In this document: positions 44,931 to 56,762 of the stretch, in pieces
Position numbering within the stretch: position 1 is the stretch's first letter
Layout of the letters: every line of letters starts with the position of its first letter
NCBI GenBank assembly: GCA_035235625.1
Contig: CP141140.1
Coordinates: 49,161,351-49,225,350 of the forward strand
Direction: 5' to 3'
DNA from: Saururus chinensis
Lineage: Eukaryota; Streptophyta; Magnoliopsida; Piperales; Saururaceae
DNA length: 64,000 bases
Translations under genes and position numbers: made by a program
The notes under the pieces: model-generated
Databases searched by the model: none
What the model saw: only the letters and a program-made list of their open reading frames with translations
What the model was told of the DNA's origin: nothing

Positions 44931-47159
44931 GTCCAATTGATGGAAGGAGGTCGTCAAAGGGTGTAAACCCGTGTTTTGAAGTAACCGGGCTCATTTTTTT
45001 TTATTACCTCCTTGAACCTGGTCCAGGAACTTAGGACTTGGGATGAAATTTGTGTAGTGTCGGGGGAGAGAAAAACTTTCTTCTCCCCCAGCCCTAGCTG
45101 CTGCCTGAGAAGAGAAGGTCTCTCCCAGCCAGCGACTCTCCACATCCCTGCATCTCTCTCAGCAGGTTTCTCTCTCCCTTTCTCAACGTTTTTCCCTCTC
45201 TCAGTGCGCTCTCCTTCTCAGCCCAACTTCCCTCCCCTCTCCACTTGTGCCCTAGCCAACCCACTTTTCCCTTCCTTTTCTCTGGCGGGCAGCACCACTC
45301 AAGGAGAATTCCGGCGGCCAGCGATGGTCGTGAGGGTGGTTTTGGACAATGAGAGGGCTGGGCTGCAAGGGGAAAGCAAGAAAGGTAAGCCTTTGGGTGA
45401 AATTTTGTATCTTCCTCCCTGTTTTGGGTTAATCCACTCATACTCCAATTTCGAAATCACTATTCACAGTAGATTTTGGAGAAATAAAAATGCCCAAAAT
45501 CATGTATTTCCTTCCTCAATTTTATGCATTTATAGTTTATTATTCTCAGCCTTTAATTAGAGCTCTGATTTGGATTGTTATGTTAGGTTTTAGAGGAGAA
45601 GATTAGCTTTTGGGCGTAAGCTTTGGAGTAGGCTTAGGTGAGAACCCTCACCTATAACATGGCTTATCTTTCAGCATGAATCGTTGATTTATTTTGGTTA
45701 TATATGCATGTGTGAGACAAATTCTTCATGCTAGGTTTGTTGTGAAATATTCAGTATATGGGTGATGTATGCTTGCAATATTTATGATATGTTCTATAGT
45801 AAATACAAGCATGATTAATGTTAGAGATACAAGCTAAGTGGATTATGAGGTATTGTCTAATGTATGGAATATATTGTCTAATGTCTGGGATATAAAAAGG
45901 TTGTGAATGTATGCATGGTTCTATTGTTGATTAGATGTTTTGATTCATCTATATGAATTGTGCTATATTGGAATTATAATATGAAGTAGAGATGTACTTT
46001 GTGCAACGACAGTCATATGTGTAGGTTGTGATTTAATTATAAGATGTTACAGGTTATACTCAAGGGAGATGCATACTCAAGGGAGATGCAAAATGTTGAC
46101 TGTTTGATATAGATATGTATATGTATAATTGCTACTCTTTGCAGGTTGTGATGAATTGGATCAATTGCCAACAATGGGTAAATAGTGCATATATATGTTA
46201 TGACAGGTTGATGAGTTAAATAGATGATATGGATGAATCATGAAAGTTGGTGTTTTAATTTGAATTGTATAGAATCCATTTTCTCTTCTTATGGGCATGT
46301 GAGAGTGTTGTATTGCATAAATGGTAGAACAGGAATTAAGAACCAACTCGAGAGAGAGGTTGAACAAGGGGAGTTAAGGTTAGGGTGTAGGGCCTTAACT
46401 TCAAAAACAAGATCATAAATTTTACCCAGGTGCCACGTAGGGATGAGGGTGGACCCCAGCCTTTGGCAGTTCCCTCCCGGTTTTCACGGGTTATTACGAG
46501 TGCATGCGTATGACCACTCACGGCGTTTTCGCACCGACACAACCCACGGATCACAGCTAAATTCTCTAGGTGATATGGGGAATAGGCTGTGTGTATATAT
46601 TATGTTTTACGAGGCATATAGTGATTATGCAAACTTATGTTACAATGAATGATTATGTGAATGTTGAATTAAAATAATCATGCATATATGATGGTTATGT
46701 GTAGATATACTATGCTGAGTTTGAATGCGAATCTTTGTCATTGTATGATTGGTGAATGCTAAATTACAAGATATGTTCTATTTGAGGTATTATCACAGAG
46801 CTTTGGCTCATGGGTGGAATGTCCGTTCCACCGGGCGTATTCTTACGCGCAGGTTTGTTTGTAGATTTGGATGCGTAGGAACGTCAAGGAAGAGTAGAGT
46901 TCCATTCACGGGGTTGAGCATAAAATTTAGGAGTAGTTTGATTTTAATGCTTTTGAGTAGGTCAAGTATTTGCTTTGTAGTTACAGATGAACACCCTTGG
47001 GTGAAACTCTTTTGATTTGATTCAATAAAAGTTATTCATGTTTCAGATTTAAATTCTTTATCCCTTGTAGTATATGTTATTATATTGTCACAGCTTGAAC
47101 TCAGGTGCACTCTGATGGTGTTGGTGGTCTATGGACCCTCCTCAAGGCTCAGGTCGTGA
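44930..47159 (+). mobile_element. LTR-like region of a gypsy element
   Basis: Opens with a pyrimidine-rich zone (45080-45290, TCTCTCTCAGCAG, CTTCCCTCCCC), passes through AT-rich DNA and ends CTCAGGTCGTGACA at 47159. This resembles the 3' end of many plant Ty3/gypsy LTRs (..GGTCGTGACA). gag sequence of the same strand lies downstream (48830-49185). A recognisable primer-binding site is lost and the left border is not found. The 182-codon frame at 45012-45560 is Ser/Pro-rich and probably not a gene; a gene's first exon is a less likely alternative for 45000-45390. Confidence 0.4.
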
Positions 47160-48748
47160 CAAAGGGTCACCAGTTAAAAATCTCTTGAGAGGGAAGAAGA
47201 TTGTGTAGTTGGTGATGCAGGTTGAAAGATGTTCATCCGATCAAGTCAACCATACATCATTTGGTGGCCCTACGCAGGTCCAACGTGCCACACCAGCATC
47301 CTAGAAGACGTATTGTAGGAATTGATGAGATCAATGACCGCAATGAAGTAGTAATGTTGTCGCGACATGTGATCGTTTATAATAAACCCTTTGCAAGTGT
47401 ACAAGGTAATTGTACTAGGATAAGTATTTAAGGGTTGTCGAACCTCAGGGACGGATAAATTATTACTAAATCTAAGAGAGAAATTTGTTGATTAAAAACT
47501 GAAAAGAACTTAAATTAAAATTAAGAAAAAGAAATAATCACTAAATTAAAAGCAAGAGATTAATATGATGGAATTTACTTAGGAAATTGAATCCACTATA
47601 TAACTATAACAATTCCTTAACTTTTAATCTAAATCTAGTGTGAATATGAACAAGTATTCTCAGCTACAAGCTAGATTTACTTCAAAAATAATCATTAATT
47701 AAATTCATGACATGAACTATATTCGACAATAGCACGAATCATCTACACTAAACTAGCTATAGGCATGACTCGTCTAATTTTAGTATAACTCATCTAATTC
47801 ATTAATTATCTGAACATTAAAACTATTGCATGACTATCTCATCCAAATTACAAAAATTAGAATCGATGAAAATATCAAAACCACATCAATTTATCATATA
47901 CAAGACAATAAATCAACATATACTTGAATAAACATTAAAAACTCTTCCATTAAAAAGGAAATCTTTAATATACAATTGTCATAATTCACAACTGAGATCT
48001 AAATTAAAACGAAAAGAAACTAAAACTTATCTATAACTTCATCAACTCCTAATTAAAAGAAAAGTCTACCTTTCCATTGTAGAAAGAAGCTTTTAAATCT
48101 CCATTAAAAGCTTTGAGTTCTCTTCTATCTTCTTCTTCCCTTTTCTCTTCAGATATCTACTATAATCCCCCAATTTTGAGCCAAATATGTCTTTATAGGC
48201 ATAAGAACTGTAGGAAGAAGTTTAATATGAAAAGGATTGAAAATTAGCTAAAACTAGAAAACTGCGTGTTATCCCGATCGATCGCCCTGCATGCCCGTTC
48301 GATCACTTATACTGCATTTTTCTCCAAAATCATGTTTAGCCATTTAATACTTAAAATGCCCCGTTCGATCGGCTACATTGTTTCTGCAATCTGAACAGTA
48401 TCATGTCCAATTTCTGTTCATTAAGCTCTTTCTTTCATATCTATATTAGTTTTGAACTTGTTTATAACTCCGAAAAGTTATCCAAATCACTTTAAAGCAT
48501 GCCAAGACTATTTTGAATTATTCTAAACATCGTCCAAGTACCTCGATAAGTGCACTTTGCTTACAAAATATAAAATATCATATTTTAGACATGTAGAATG
48601 TAATTAAAATCCCAATTTGATTTAAATACATGCCTAAACTACTAATAATTAATAATCAAACTAAAATATTAATAACTATCTTAATCTAAATAAACCATAA
48701 CTAATACTAAATTAACCTAATCTATACTAGCAAATAAGGTAAAAAGGC

Positions 48749-48805
<57 letters not shown>

Positions 48806-49190
48806 CTTATCAACATGTTGAGTAGCTGATGCTTTAGATGACTGATTTGATAGTCATTGTTGCTCGCTAAAACCCTAACTTGGCTAAGCCCAATGACTAA
48901 GTTGAAGATGATGAGTCAGAGGTTGACAGCGAAGGGAAAAATCCTTTCACCAATGCTGCCTACGTGGTGACGAGGAGATAGACCAATTACCTTGCAATGA
49001 GGCCGGTGAACATGGGCCACTCAAGCCACAAGTGCCAAGGAGATCGGAAGCTTACATGCCACTGAGATGAGATGATATGGTGAATTGGTGTTAGGAGGCT
49101 AATTTGAAGATTGATATCCCTAATTTCATGGGGTATTATACAGACAGAGGAGTTCCTAGATTGGGTTGACAATATATAACACAGAAACAC
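47160..49190 (+). pseudogene. Gypsy gag fragment split by a solo LTR
   Basis: Two parts, 47160-47359 and 48815-49190, flank the solo LTR. The distal part reads EANLKIDIP then, after a frameshift, QTEEFLDWVDNI, typical of chromovirus gag capsids. The proximal part is non-diagnostic. Frames are broken throughout. Confidence 0.5.
47360..48814 (-). mobile_element. Solo LTR, Athila/Tat-like family, copy D (1.45 kb)
   Basis: ATGTTG occurs at 47354-47359 and 48815-48820, consistent with a 5-bp duplication. The sequence is the reverse complement of the LTR at 58768-60022 (for example CATGTCTAAA, GGTACTTGGACGATGTTT and CCAATTTT blocks). At its LTR 3' end (left) it has GTTCGACAACCC and CTTGCAAAGGGTTTATTATAA on the reverse strand, usual for Athila/Tat-type LTRs. 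An (AT)n run fills 48752-48802. No internal region, hence solo. Confidence 0.75.
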
Positions 49191-49898
49191 CAATAAACAG
49201 TAGTAAATTCAAATTACTTTGAATTAACATAAATTAAAGTAAGGATAAAATACTACTGACCTTTTGGGGCTGAGCTCCAAGGACTTGGCTAATCACCCTG
49301 CATGACATCTTTGTTATATCAAATATAAATGGGGAATTAGAATTACCTCTTGTGATAAATCCTTCTCTTGAAAGTCAATAGAGAAAGCTCTTCTTCTTCT
49401 TGCTAATTCGCTGGGAATTATTAGCTTGAGAGAGGGCTCCCTTTACTTTGATCACCATGCACTAAAGGAGAGAAAATTTTCTTTGACTTCTCTTATTCTC
49501 GTTGGAGAAGAAGAGATAATTTTTCTCTGCGTTTGTTGTCTGGGAGAGAAAATGAAGCCAAGTACTGCTTTCTGTATTTTCGTGCTGAAAAAAAAAGAAG
49601 TGCAGCTTGTTTCTCATTTTTGGGAAGAAGAACAACGTCGAAACTGATTTTTCTCTTCGCCTTTCGTATGGGAGATTAGAATAGAGCCAAAAACTCCTTT
49701 CTAGTTTTTCGTTTTGGGAAAACAAAAACGAAACTCCCGGTTTCTATTTTTGCGTCATGTTTTATAACTGCCCACGAATTATCCTTGTCAAGATAGGACT
49801 CGGTCAATCCTATCTTGACAAAGCCTCTCCACTCACGTTTCTCTCAACCGGGACTCTTTTCCCGGTTTTGATTTACGTGGGTATAAACCTAGACCCAA
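49191..49898 (-). mobile_element. Possible copia-type LTR
   Basis: Reversed, it begins TGTTGGGTCTAGGTTTATAC, a common start for plant copia LTRs, and runs ~700 bp to an AT-rich end near GTGTTATATATTG. No coding. Its flanks belong to different elements (gag on the left, a cut Stowaway on the right) and no target duplication is visible, so it may be a recombined rather than a simple solo LTR. Confidence 0.35.
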
Positions 49899-51335
49899 CA
49901 AATCACTATTTTCAAATGGAGCTATTAATATGGGACAAAGGAATATAAAATATATCATAAAATTCTTTTAGGCAATAAACCAATTCAAAACTAGCCCTTC
50001 ATTGAAGTTTGGTCTTCAGTTACCTATGGCTTAATTCATTTTTTTAAGGTAGATTGCTTATATATAATACAAGAGGTAGGAAACTATATTCAAATATCGC
50101 CCCAACTACTCAAATCTTGACTTAGTTACGCCGTAAGGCTAGTTTGAAACCTGAATTCTTCATTTGCTTCTCTAAGCCTCAGTATTTATAATAACAAATC
50201 AGCTCGACTATAAAATGCTATCAAGTAAAAATTCATAGAACCTGACAAGTAATACCAGCTTGACTTTTGAATGCAATAAAATACCTTCTTATTGTTGTTT
50301 ACGGCTGTTTAACATTTCCAAGTCATATCTCTCCTATCATTTTCCCTTGTCTTGATTATTGTTGTCATAATACCTGACGCTCTTTATGTTGACAGCTTAG
50401 CTTAATGCTTAATTAAGTCTTCATTATAGTTTAAACGTTCTTTCATGTAAGTTTTGAAAGTCTAGTCAATGTTTCCGCCAGTCAAAATATTGGCATTCAG
50501 TTTGAATAGGGGGAGGACGTTCTTTCATGTATGTTTTGACAGTCTAGTCAACGTTTCCGCCAGTCAAAATATTGGCATTAAGTTTGAATAAGGTGAGGAC
50601 CTTGTCAGAGGACAATGCAAGAAACTGTTAAACATAAATTGTTTATGAGATTGAAAGAATCAAATGAGGTTGAATCCCAGGTCAATACGGCAAGGGAAAT
50701 GGCGAAGCTTCAAGTTCCTCGTTTGGGAGGCACTTGGTAGAGAAATTGATTTACCTTTTGAGTATAATATATTACATTAAAAGGGAAAAATTAATTTTTT
50801 TTTCAGCTCTCATGAGGACGAGAGGCTTAGAAAAGTTGGTGGGCGAAGAGCTTTCCCTACCGGGCCAGGTATGGCCTCCCAAATGGCCCCATGAACTGAA
50901 GCCGACAAAAGGAATCTGAGATCTTGACATGTCCCTCATGCCTTTTGGGACTGATCTAGCAATATGTGATGGTGTATAGATGCGGAGTAGGAATATCATG
51001 TCCAAAAATAATTCTCTCTGTCTTATATTAATAGCTCATTTTATCTAAATTTATGTTGCTTAAACCTAAATTGTTTATGAGATTGAAACAATCAAATGAG
51101 GTTTACCAAAAACTTTATTTTTATGGTAAATTAAGGTTTGCCAAATTCCTTAGCATCAGCAAGAACGGTTTAAAAATCATGACAGATATCATGCCATAGT
51201 ATATTCAGGCTTCTTTACAAACAACCTTACTTTTTCTCATACCTACTAAGAAAAAAAATATGGCACACTATATGAAGGCATGACCTTCAAAGCTTGATGT
51301 ATTAGTTAAATATCATGTGGTCAAAATTTAAAGTT
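49899..51335. repeat. Dispersed repeat, right copy, with extra 0.69 kb
   Basis: Reverse complement of 33396-34105 over 49899-50600, including the inner edge of a Stowaway MITE (49899-49943). The matching outer tip (ATTAGTTAAATATCATGTGG..) lies only at 51297-51335. Between them is ~690 bp absent from the left copy, containing a 44-bp direct repeat (50629-50672 and 51059-51102) and an exon-like segment. The 81-bp unit is doubled at 50438-50600 here too. Confidence 0.7.
50699..50868 (+). pseudogene. Possible captured gene fragment with one intron
   Basis: ATG at 50699 gives MAKLQVPRLGGT up to CTTG|GTAGAG (50737). An AT-rich ~70-bp interval ends in TTTTTTTTTCAG (50806), and a GC-richer segment 50807-50868 ends CGGGCCAG|GTATGG. 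Donor, acceptor and composition fit two short exons around a minimal plant intron. Reading through instead gives ALMRTRGLEKLVGEELSLPG. No family recognised; chance is possible. Confidence 0.25.
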
Positions 51336-52012
51336 TACTACAATAAAAAAAACTATTAGCGACGCATAAAAGTGTCGTTAATAATCATAACAGCGTCGCT
51401 AATACCTATTAGCGATGCCTATAAAACGTTGCTACTTGTGTCCAAAAAAATGGTGTTGTTATTGCTTATTAGCGACGTATATAATTAAACGTTGCTAATA
51501 GTCATTATTAGCGACATTTAATTTTGTGTCTCTAATAAATAATTATTAGCAACACATTTAATTAAGTGTCGCTAATAATCAAGTATGAGCAACGTTTCAA
51601 AAATGTCGCTAATGTAGATTATTATTTAAAAAATTAAATATTTTATTTTAAATATAATTTATATAAAAATAATAATTACTAGCAACGTTTGCGATTGTAC
51701 ATCACTAATAATATAATATTAGTGACTTTTGTTAAACGTTGCTAATGTATATTATTATTTTAAAAAATATTTAACACTATTAGGTAGTGTGTCGCTAAAA
51801 AAATTTTTTTAAAAGAAAAATATACTAAACCGAGTCTATTGACCTAGTTTGGAATTGGGTTGCTGTTGACCCGCGACGCGGGTGGTGCGGATCCGAGTGG
51901 GGAGCAGGGAGTGGGGAGCGGGTCACCAGGAGCTGGGAGCAGGGAGCAGGGCACCGGGACCAGGGTACGGGGCACCTGGAGCTGGGAGTTGGGAGCGGGA
52001 TGCGGGGCGCCG
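51336..52012. mobile_element. CACTA-type 5' end, interrupted by gypsy element
   Basis: Starts TACTACAATAAAAAAAACTATTAG, followed by dense ATTAGCGACGCATA and AAGTGTCGCTAAT motifs to about 51800. Then comes a G-rich stretch (51880-52012) with repeated GGGAGCAGGG, GGTCACC and GGGGCACC words. The 52.0-64 kb chromovirus LTR begins at 52013, so the rest of this element may lie beyond the window. Confidence 0.7.
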
Positions 52013-52419
52013 TGTTACGGACTGCGTTCCAGACACCCCACAAACTTCCTTTTTTCTTTACTTACATGTACTTTTCCTTTTTTTTATGTATTTTCTTTAT
52101 TTATGTTTTAGGGCGCCACCATGCCTTTTATAGCCACTTTGGCTGCCACTCCAGCCATATGCAAAAAATCTCTTATGATATATAGGGGGGAGTGAGTAGT
52201 TGTGTTGTTAGTCATAGTGTTGTTGCACCCATTGCTTGTAAACATGTTGATAGTGAATTCATCCATTTTCCATGCTTGTCTTCATTCATTTCCTTGCAAT
52301 ACGCTCGCTTTTTGCCCCCTACCTTTTTGCTTTGCATGAGCGCCCTTAAGTGATTTTTGCGAAGCATCCGTGCAAGGCAAGCACCACATGGTCGACTGCC
52401 CAAAGGCTCGTCTGTGACA
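52013..52419 (+). repeat. 5' LTR of nested chromovirus (407 bp)
   Basis: Starts TGTTACGGACTGCG and ends GTCTGTGACA. The partner LTR starts TGTCACGGATTGCC, so the original terminal repeat was TGTCACRG/CTGTGACA. GATATATAGGGGGG at 52176-52189 (CTATATAGG in the partner) is a likely TATA box. Confidence 0.88.
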
Positions 52420-52421
52420 GT

Positions 52422-52432
52422 TGGTATCTGAG
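52422..52432 (+). other. Mutated primer-binding site
   Basis: TGGTATCTGAG, three bases after the LTR, is the tRNA-Met site TGGTATCAGAG with one substitution. Confidence 0.75.
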
Positions 52433-52468
52433 ACAAAGAAAGGACCATCCGTCAAGCTTCCACTCACA

Positions 52469-52952
52469 ATGCTAAAGTCGGTAGCAGGTGAAGCTAGTGG
52501 AGTCGAGCATGCGGCTCTAGACCCACAACACATAAAGTCATCCAAATGGCACGACCGCGTTGAAGCCTTGGAGGGGCAAGTTGCCCCCTTGGTCACCGAA
52601 CTTCCTGCATTGGAAGAGAAAGAGAATGCTCTTGAAAAGCAGAGAAACGGAACCGCGAGACTTGATTACAAAATCGTGGTGTCAGTATAGAGAACCACAT
52701 GCTGATTGAAGAATCGCAAGTGGAAGTTGAGAAATTGCATGAGGTACAAAACTTGGCTGCACAAGTAAGCCTTCTCTTCTAAACAACGGCCCAATAGGAA
52801 CCCGTTGTAGCTGTCAAGCACCCCAAAGTGCTGGAACCTAAGGTCTATCATGGAGCACAAGATGCTAAAGAACTGGAAAATTTTATGTTAGATATGAAAC
52901 AATACTTTAGGGTTGTTCGCCCAGAGTCAGAAGAAGATAAGGTCACTCTCAC
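52469..52952 (+). pseudogene. gag, first part
   Basis: ATG at 52469 opens MLKSVAGEASGVEH.. with a coiled-coil-like Glu/Leu-rich stretch (LPALEEKENALEKQ), stopping at 52690. After frame breaks it resumes at about 52828 with PKVYHGAQDAKELENFMLDM and EEDKV, where the capsid is cut by the insertion at 52953. It continues at 56241. Confidence 0.75.
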
Positions 52953-55900
52953 GTCCTGGCACTGCCCGACCCTAGCCGAACCTAGTCCAAGGGCCGGTCC
53001 AGTGCACGGGGGCAACGGTTTGAAAATGGTTAAAGAAATAGCGGAAGACTTATGCCCTAACCACGGGCGGTCTAAATTATGGAGTTTACTCACTACTTTG
53101 AGGAAGAGTAAATAGGTAGAAACCAAAAGAGTTACTTAACTCCAATCAAAACACAAATCTCAAACTCACATACTAAGCTTAACACAAGGTCTCAACAAAA
53201 CTGAAGATATAGTATATCACAAATCTAAAACAAGGACCATTCCACAAGGTTCTAACATAAAACAAGATAAACAAAGAGACATGCAAGACAAGAAGCCTCC
53301 ACGACTACTCCAAAGCTCCTCCAATCTTTCCTTATACAGAGGATCGTGTTTGTCTACATGTCATGCCACGCAGTCCTAAAACAAAATAAGGAAAGTGGGG
53401 TGAGTATAAAAATTCAGTAATGGTTTTAATACAATGGCAATAATTAGAAAACACAACTGCATGACAATCTAGTAAATAAGATCCACATTTGACCTGATAC
53501 ATTATTTTCTGATCATGCATTCTGATCACATAAACCTGTGTACTAGTATCTCATTCACATATTTTCTGAACATGCATTCATAACACATAATCCTGCATAA
53601 TAGTGCCTCATTCACACATCTTTATAATCATGTATTCATAACACATAATCCTACATAATAATGTCTCATCCACACATCTTCTGATCATGCATTCATAACA
53701 CATAATCCTGCATAATAGTGTCTTATCCACACATCTTTTGATCATGCATTCATAACATATAATCATGCATAATAGTGTTCATTCACACATTTTCTGATCA
53801 TACATTCATATCACATCAAACTCATTCACCTTGCACAACAACCGTTGTCAAACACATGATACACAATCATGCATAGGATTCATAATAAACATGCATCAAT
53901 ATAAATGGTGAATGCCTCCATCAAGGAGTAAACACAAATATTGCCACACAGGCAGGACACAATCAAGGCCACGAAAGTGACACATGGTCAAATTTCCACA
54001 CAGGAAATGTAAGAGGGTTGGGGTTGTCAACCCCTAAAGCTGCTTGCCTTGGACGATCCAGGCCAAGGATGTCCAATTCTCACATAGAGAATCTAGAGCA
54101 AGGGTGTTCGCCGAGAGACATCTCCTGTTGTGGGGAGAGCCCGAACTCCCACACAGGGAACCCTACAACACGTGGTAGAGGTGCACACGGCATACCACTT
54201 TGAATTCTCAGGGTCCAGATGACACTCATAATAATCTCAAATCTTCAAGACAAGTACACAACTTATCCCCACATAATTCCATTTCACTAGACTCAACCCA
54301 GGGAGTATACATGTTTCACACAGGAACTTAAATTGAAAACATGACCTTTTGGACCAACCAAGTTTCGATTAATTCACTGAGTGATTAATTCGGCACGCAA
54401 TCTCAACCATTGCATACAATTGATTAATTCCGGTCAAACACCAGTAAAACTTCGTCTGTGAATACCAATCCATGACGCATGATAACATGATACATCTGTG
54501 AGCAAGACCTACGTGGGTTCCAACACATGGAACGTGCTCCCAATCAGTCCCCTCATGCATCATAATCAAGATATAATTAACTATAATTTCATAGTAGATT
54601 CCCCATATGTGTGTGTATTCATGCATATCTAAGCACATGATCAATGCTTGACATAAACTTATAAAACAATTTACACATATTTGAAACACATTCAAAACAA
54701 TGATGCTCAATTGGAATCAAAACAAAATCTACCATAAAGCTTAAATCCATCCATGTGAAATCGAACATTCATTCCCACAAACGTGATTCTTCCACACATT
54801 AAGCCACAACATGATTACATCCATTACCCATAAACCATCCTCATTATAAGAGAACAAATCTCACAATTATCCACATAATATCTTTGCTAGAAACATATTC
54901 TAATAATAAGAATTCTAACATTCAAAAGTTCAAGGTACTTCAATATCAACATGCATAACTATCAACATAATATGATGCCACATGACCACACTTAATCACA
55001 TTCCATAAACTTTTATCATCAATTCTACACCTTCAGTAGCTTGATTTCATCATAATACACCTCCCGTAACCATTAGAATCATCAAATGGGGTAAAACATT
55101 GAAATGAGCATAAGTTTCACAAATAGCAAGAAACGTAGTGTTGCTGATAGATCGCCCTGGTAGGCCGTTCAATCACCAACAAAGCAGTTTTGATCTTCTT
55201 CTTCATTTCGAAAATCAAAACTGAAACACTATGAAAACACATTCAAATCTTCATCCATGGTACCAAATATTATCAAAAACTCATCAAACCTTCTAGAACA
55301 CTAATCTAAACCGTTCTAAAATAAAACCCTAAGAAATTGAAGTGAAAGATTAATATTTACTAAACCTACCATTAGAGCCTAAATAAAGTAAATCTCAGTT
55401 CAAATAACATCATAAAAACCGAGATTTTTGCTACCCAAAGTTGAGATTGAAGAACCCATTACCTTTCCTTGTTGATAACCTTCAATCATCTCCAACACCT
55501 TCCTAAAATACGATTTTAAGTTAACATACAACTAATCTCAATTTACCTTTGAAAAACCAAAAGTAAACATTAGATATAGGATTTTAGAAGCTTAAAAACA
55601 AGATTTTGAAGATTAAGGCTTGGAGAAGAGAGGTAGATCAGTAGTTTTATGTTTTCAAAATGGATTAAAACCATGATTGAAGTCAAGATTAAGAATGAAT
55701 TAAGAGAAAACCTAAGGTTTAGGCTTGATTAAAGAAGAACATACTTTAATCACTTTCTAATTCGGGCCTAATTGGGTAATTAGGCCTTAATCGCCCTCTC
55801 CCAGCCTATTCCCAAATGGGAAATAGCCTAGCGCTTTCTATTTAAAGTAGGGTTTGGGGTATACCTAATGAGGTGTAAATAGAATTTTTGGCTAAAAATT

Positions 55901-56240
55901 GGTATTTTGATAATTTGAGCACTAATTAAATCTAAGAAAATTCTAAATTTTTTGTATAAGCTTAAGTTGATGTCCGGGTCAATTTAGTCCAAAAATCCCA
56001 ATTTCATCGGTGGGGTCCAACCAAACCCTAATTTTTAGAAAATTAGTAAAAAATCCCAAAAATTCAAAATTGACTAAAAACTACTCAAAACTCATAAATG
56101 TAGAGTTAGTTTTACTTAAAACCTTTAGAAATCCAATTTATTTTTGAAAACTATAGAATTTAAATCAGAAAATGTTTAAACTACACAATAATTGATAAAT
56201 AACATTAAAATAAACTGGTTCAAAAATGAGAGTCCTTACA
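52953..56240 (-). mobile_element. 3.3-kb LTR-like insertion in gag
   Basis: gag is collinear on both sides (..EEDKVT before; TMATMYLSGDAKLWW after). The flanks show CTCAC (52948-52952) and ATCAC (56241-56245), an imperfect 5-bp duplication. Reversed, the insert starts TGTAAGGACTCTCA, typical for a gypsy LTR, and ends ..GGGTCGGGCAGTGCCAGGAC. No coding region is seen in 3.3 kb, so I read it as a solo LTR, reverse strand. It carries a minisatellite at 53505-53815. Confidence 0.65.
53505..53815 (-). repeat. ~57-bp minisatellite in the insertion
   Basis: About five to six units of the form TCTGATCATGCATTCATAAC.. CCTGCATAATAGTGTCTCAT.., with single-base and small indel differences. Non-coding. Confidence 0.8.
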
Positions 56241-56762
56241 ATCACAATGGCCACGATGTACTTATCCGGCGATGCCAAGCTTTGGTGGAGGATGAAGTAC
56301 GAAGAAATTTTGAATGGTTGCCTTGAAGTAAATACTTGGGAAGACTTGAAGGGTCAGCTGAAGACCCAATTTTTGCCAGAGAATGTAGAATTCATTGCCC
56401 AACAGAACCTCTGCCGGCTACAACAAACAGGAACAATTCATCAATATGTCAAATAATTTTCAGCATTTATGTTGGACATTCGCGATATGGCCGAGAATGA
56501 CAAGCTGTTCTACTTCCTTGAAGGCCTCAAGCCTTGGGCCCAAATAGAGATGAACCGGCACAAAGTGGGTGACTTGTCTATAGCTATCATGGAAGCCAAA
56601 CGTCTCATTGATTTCACTACCTAGGACAACACAAGAAAACCTGGATTCTTCCAAAGGGAACAAGGCTCGTGACAAGGTCAACGGGACCAAAGTAGCCCAA
56701 GTGAGTCTTAGGACAAAGGTAAGGGCAAAGTTGGTGAAAGGAAGCCTTTTTACAAATGTTCG
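56241..56762 (+). pseudogene. gag, second part
   Basis: Reads MATMYLSGDAKLWWRMKY, TWEDLKGQLKTQFLPENVEF, a stop at 56454, then FMLDIRDMAENDKLFYFLEG and LKPWAQ, the standard chromovirus capsid region. It ends in the basic segment before the zinc knuckle (KVGERKPFYKCS), where a second element cuts the knuckle. Confidence 0.85.

Noticed and set aside
45012..45560. 182-codon frame as a host gene
   Set aside because: Ser/Pro-rich text over a pyrimidine-rich zone in LTR-like sequence; no domain recognised and no following exons.
33396..51335. Single 18-kb transposon with inverted ends
   Set aside because: The interior is unrelated elements in both orientations and one arm lacks 690 bp; two separate copies of a dispersed repeat is simpler. 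Kept as a finding for testing only.
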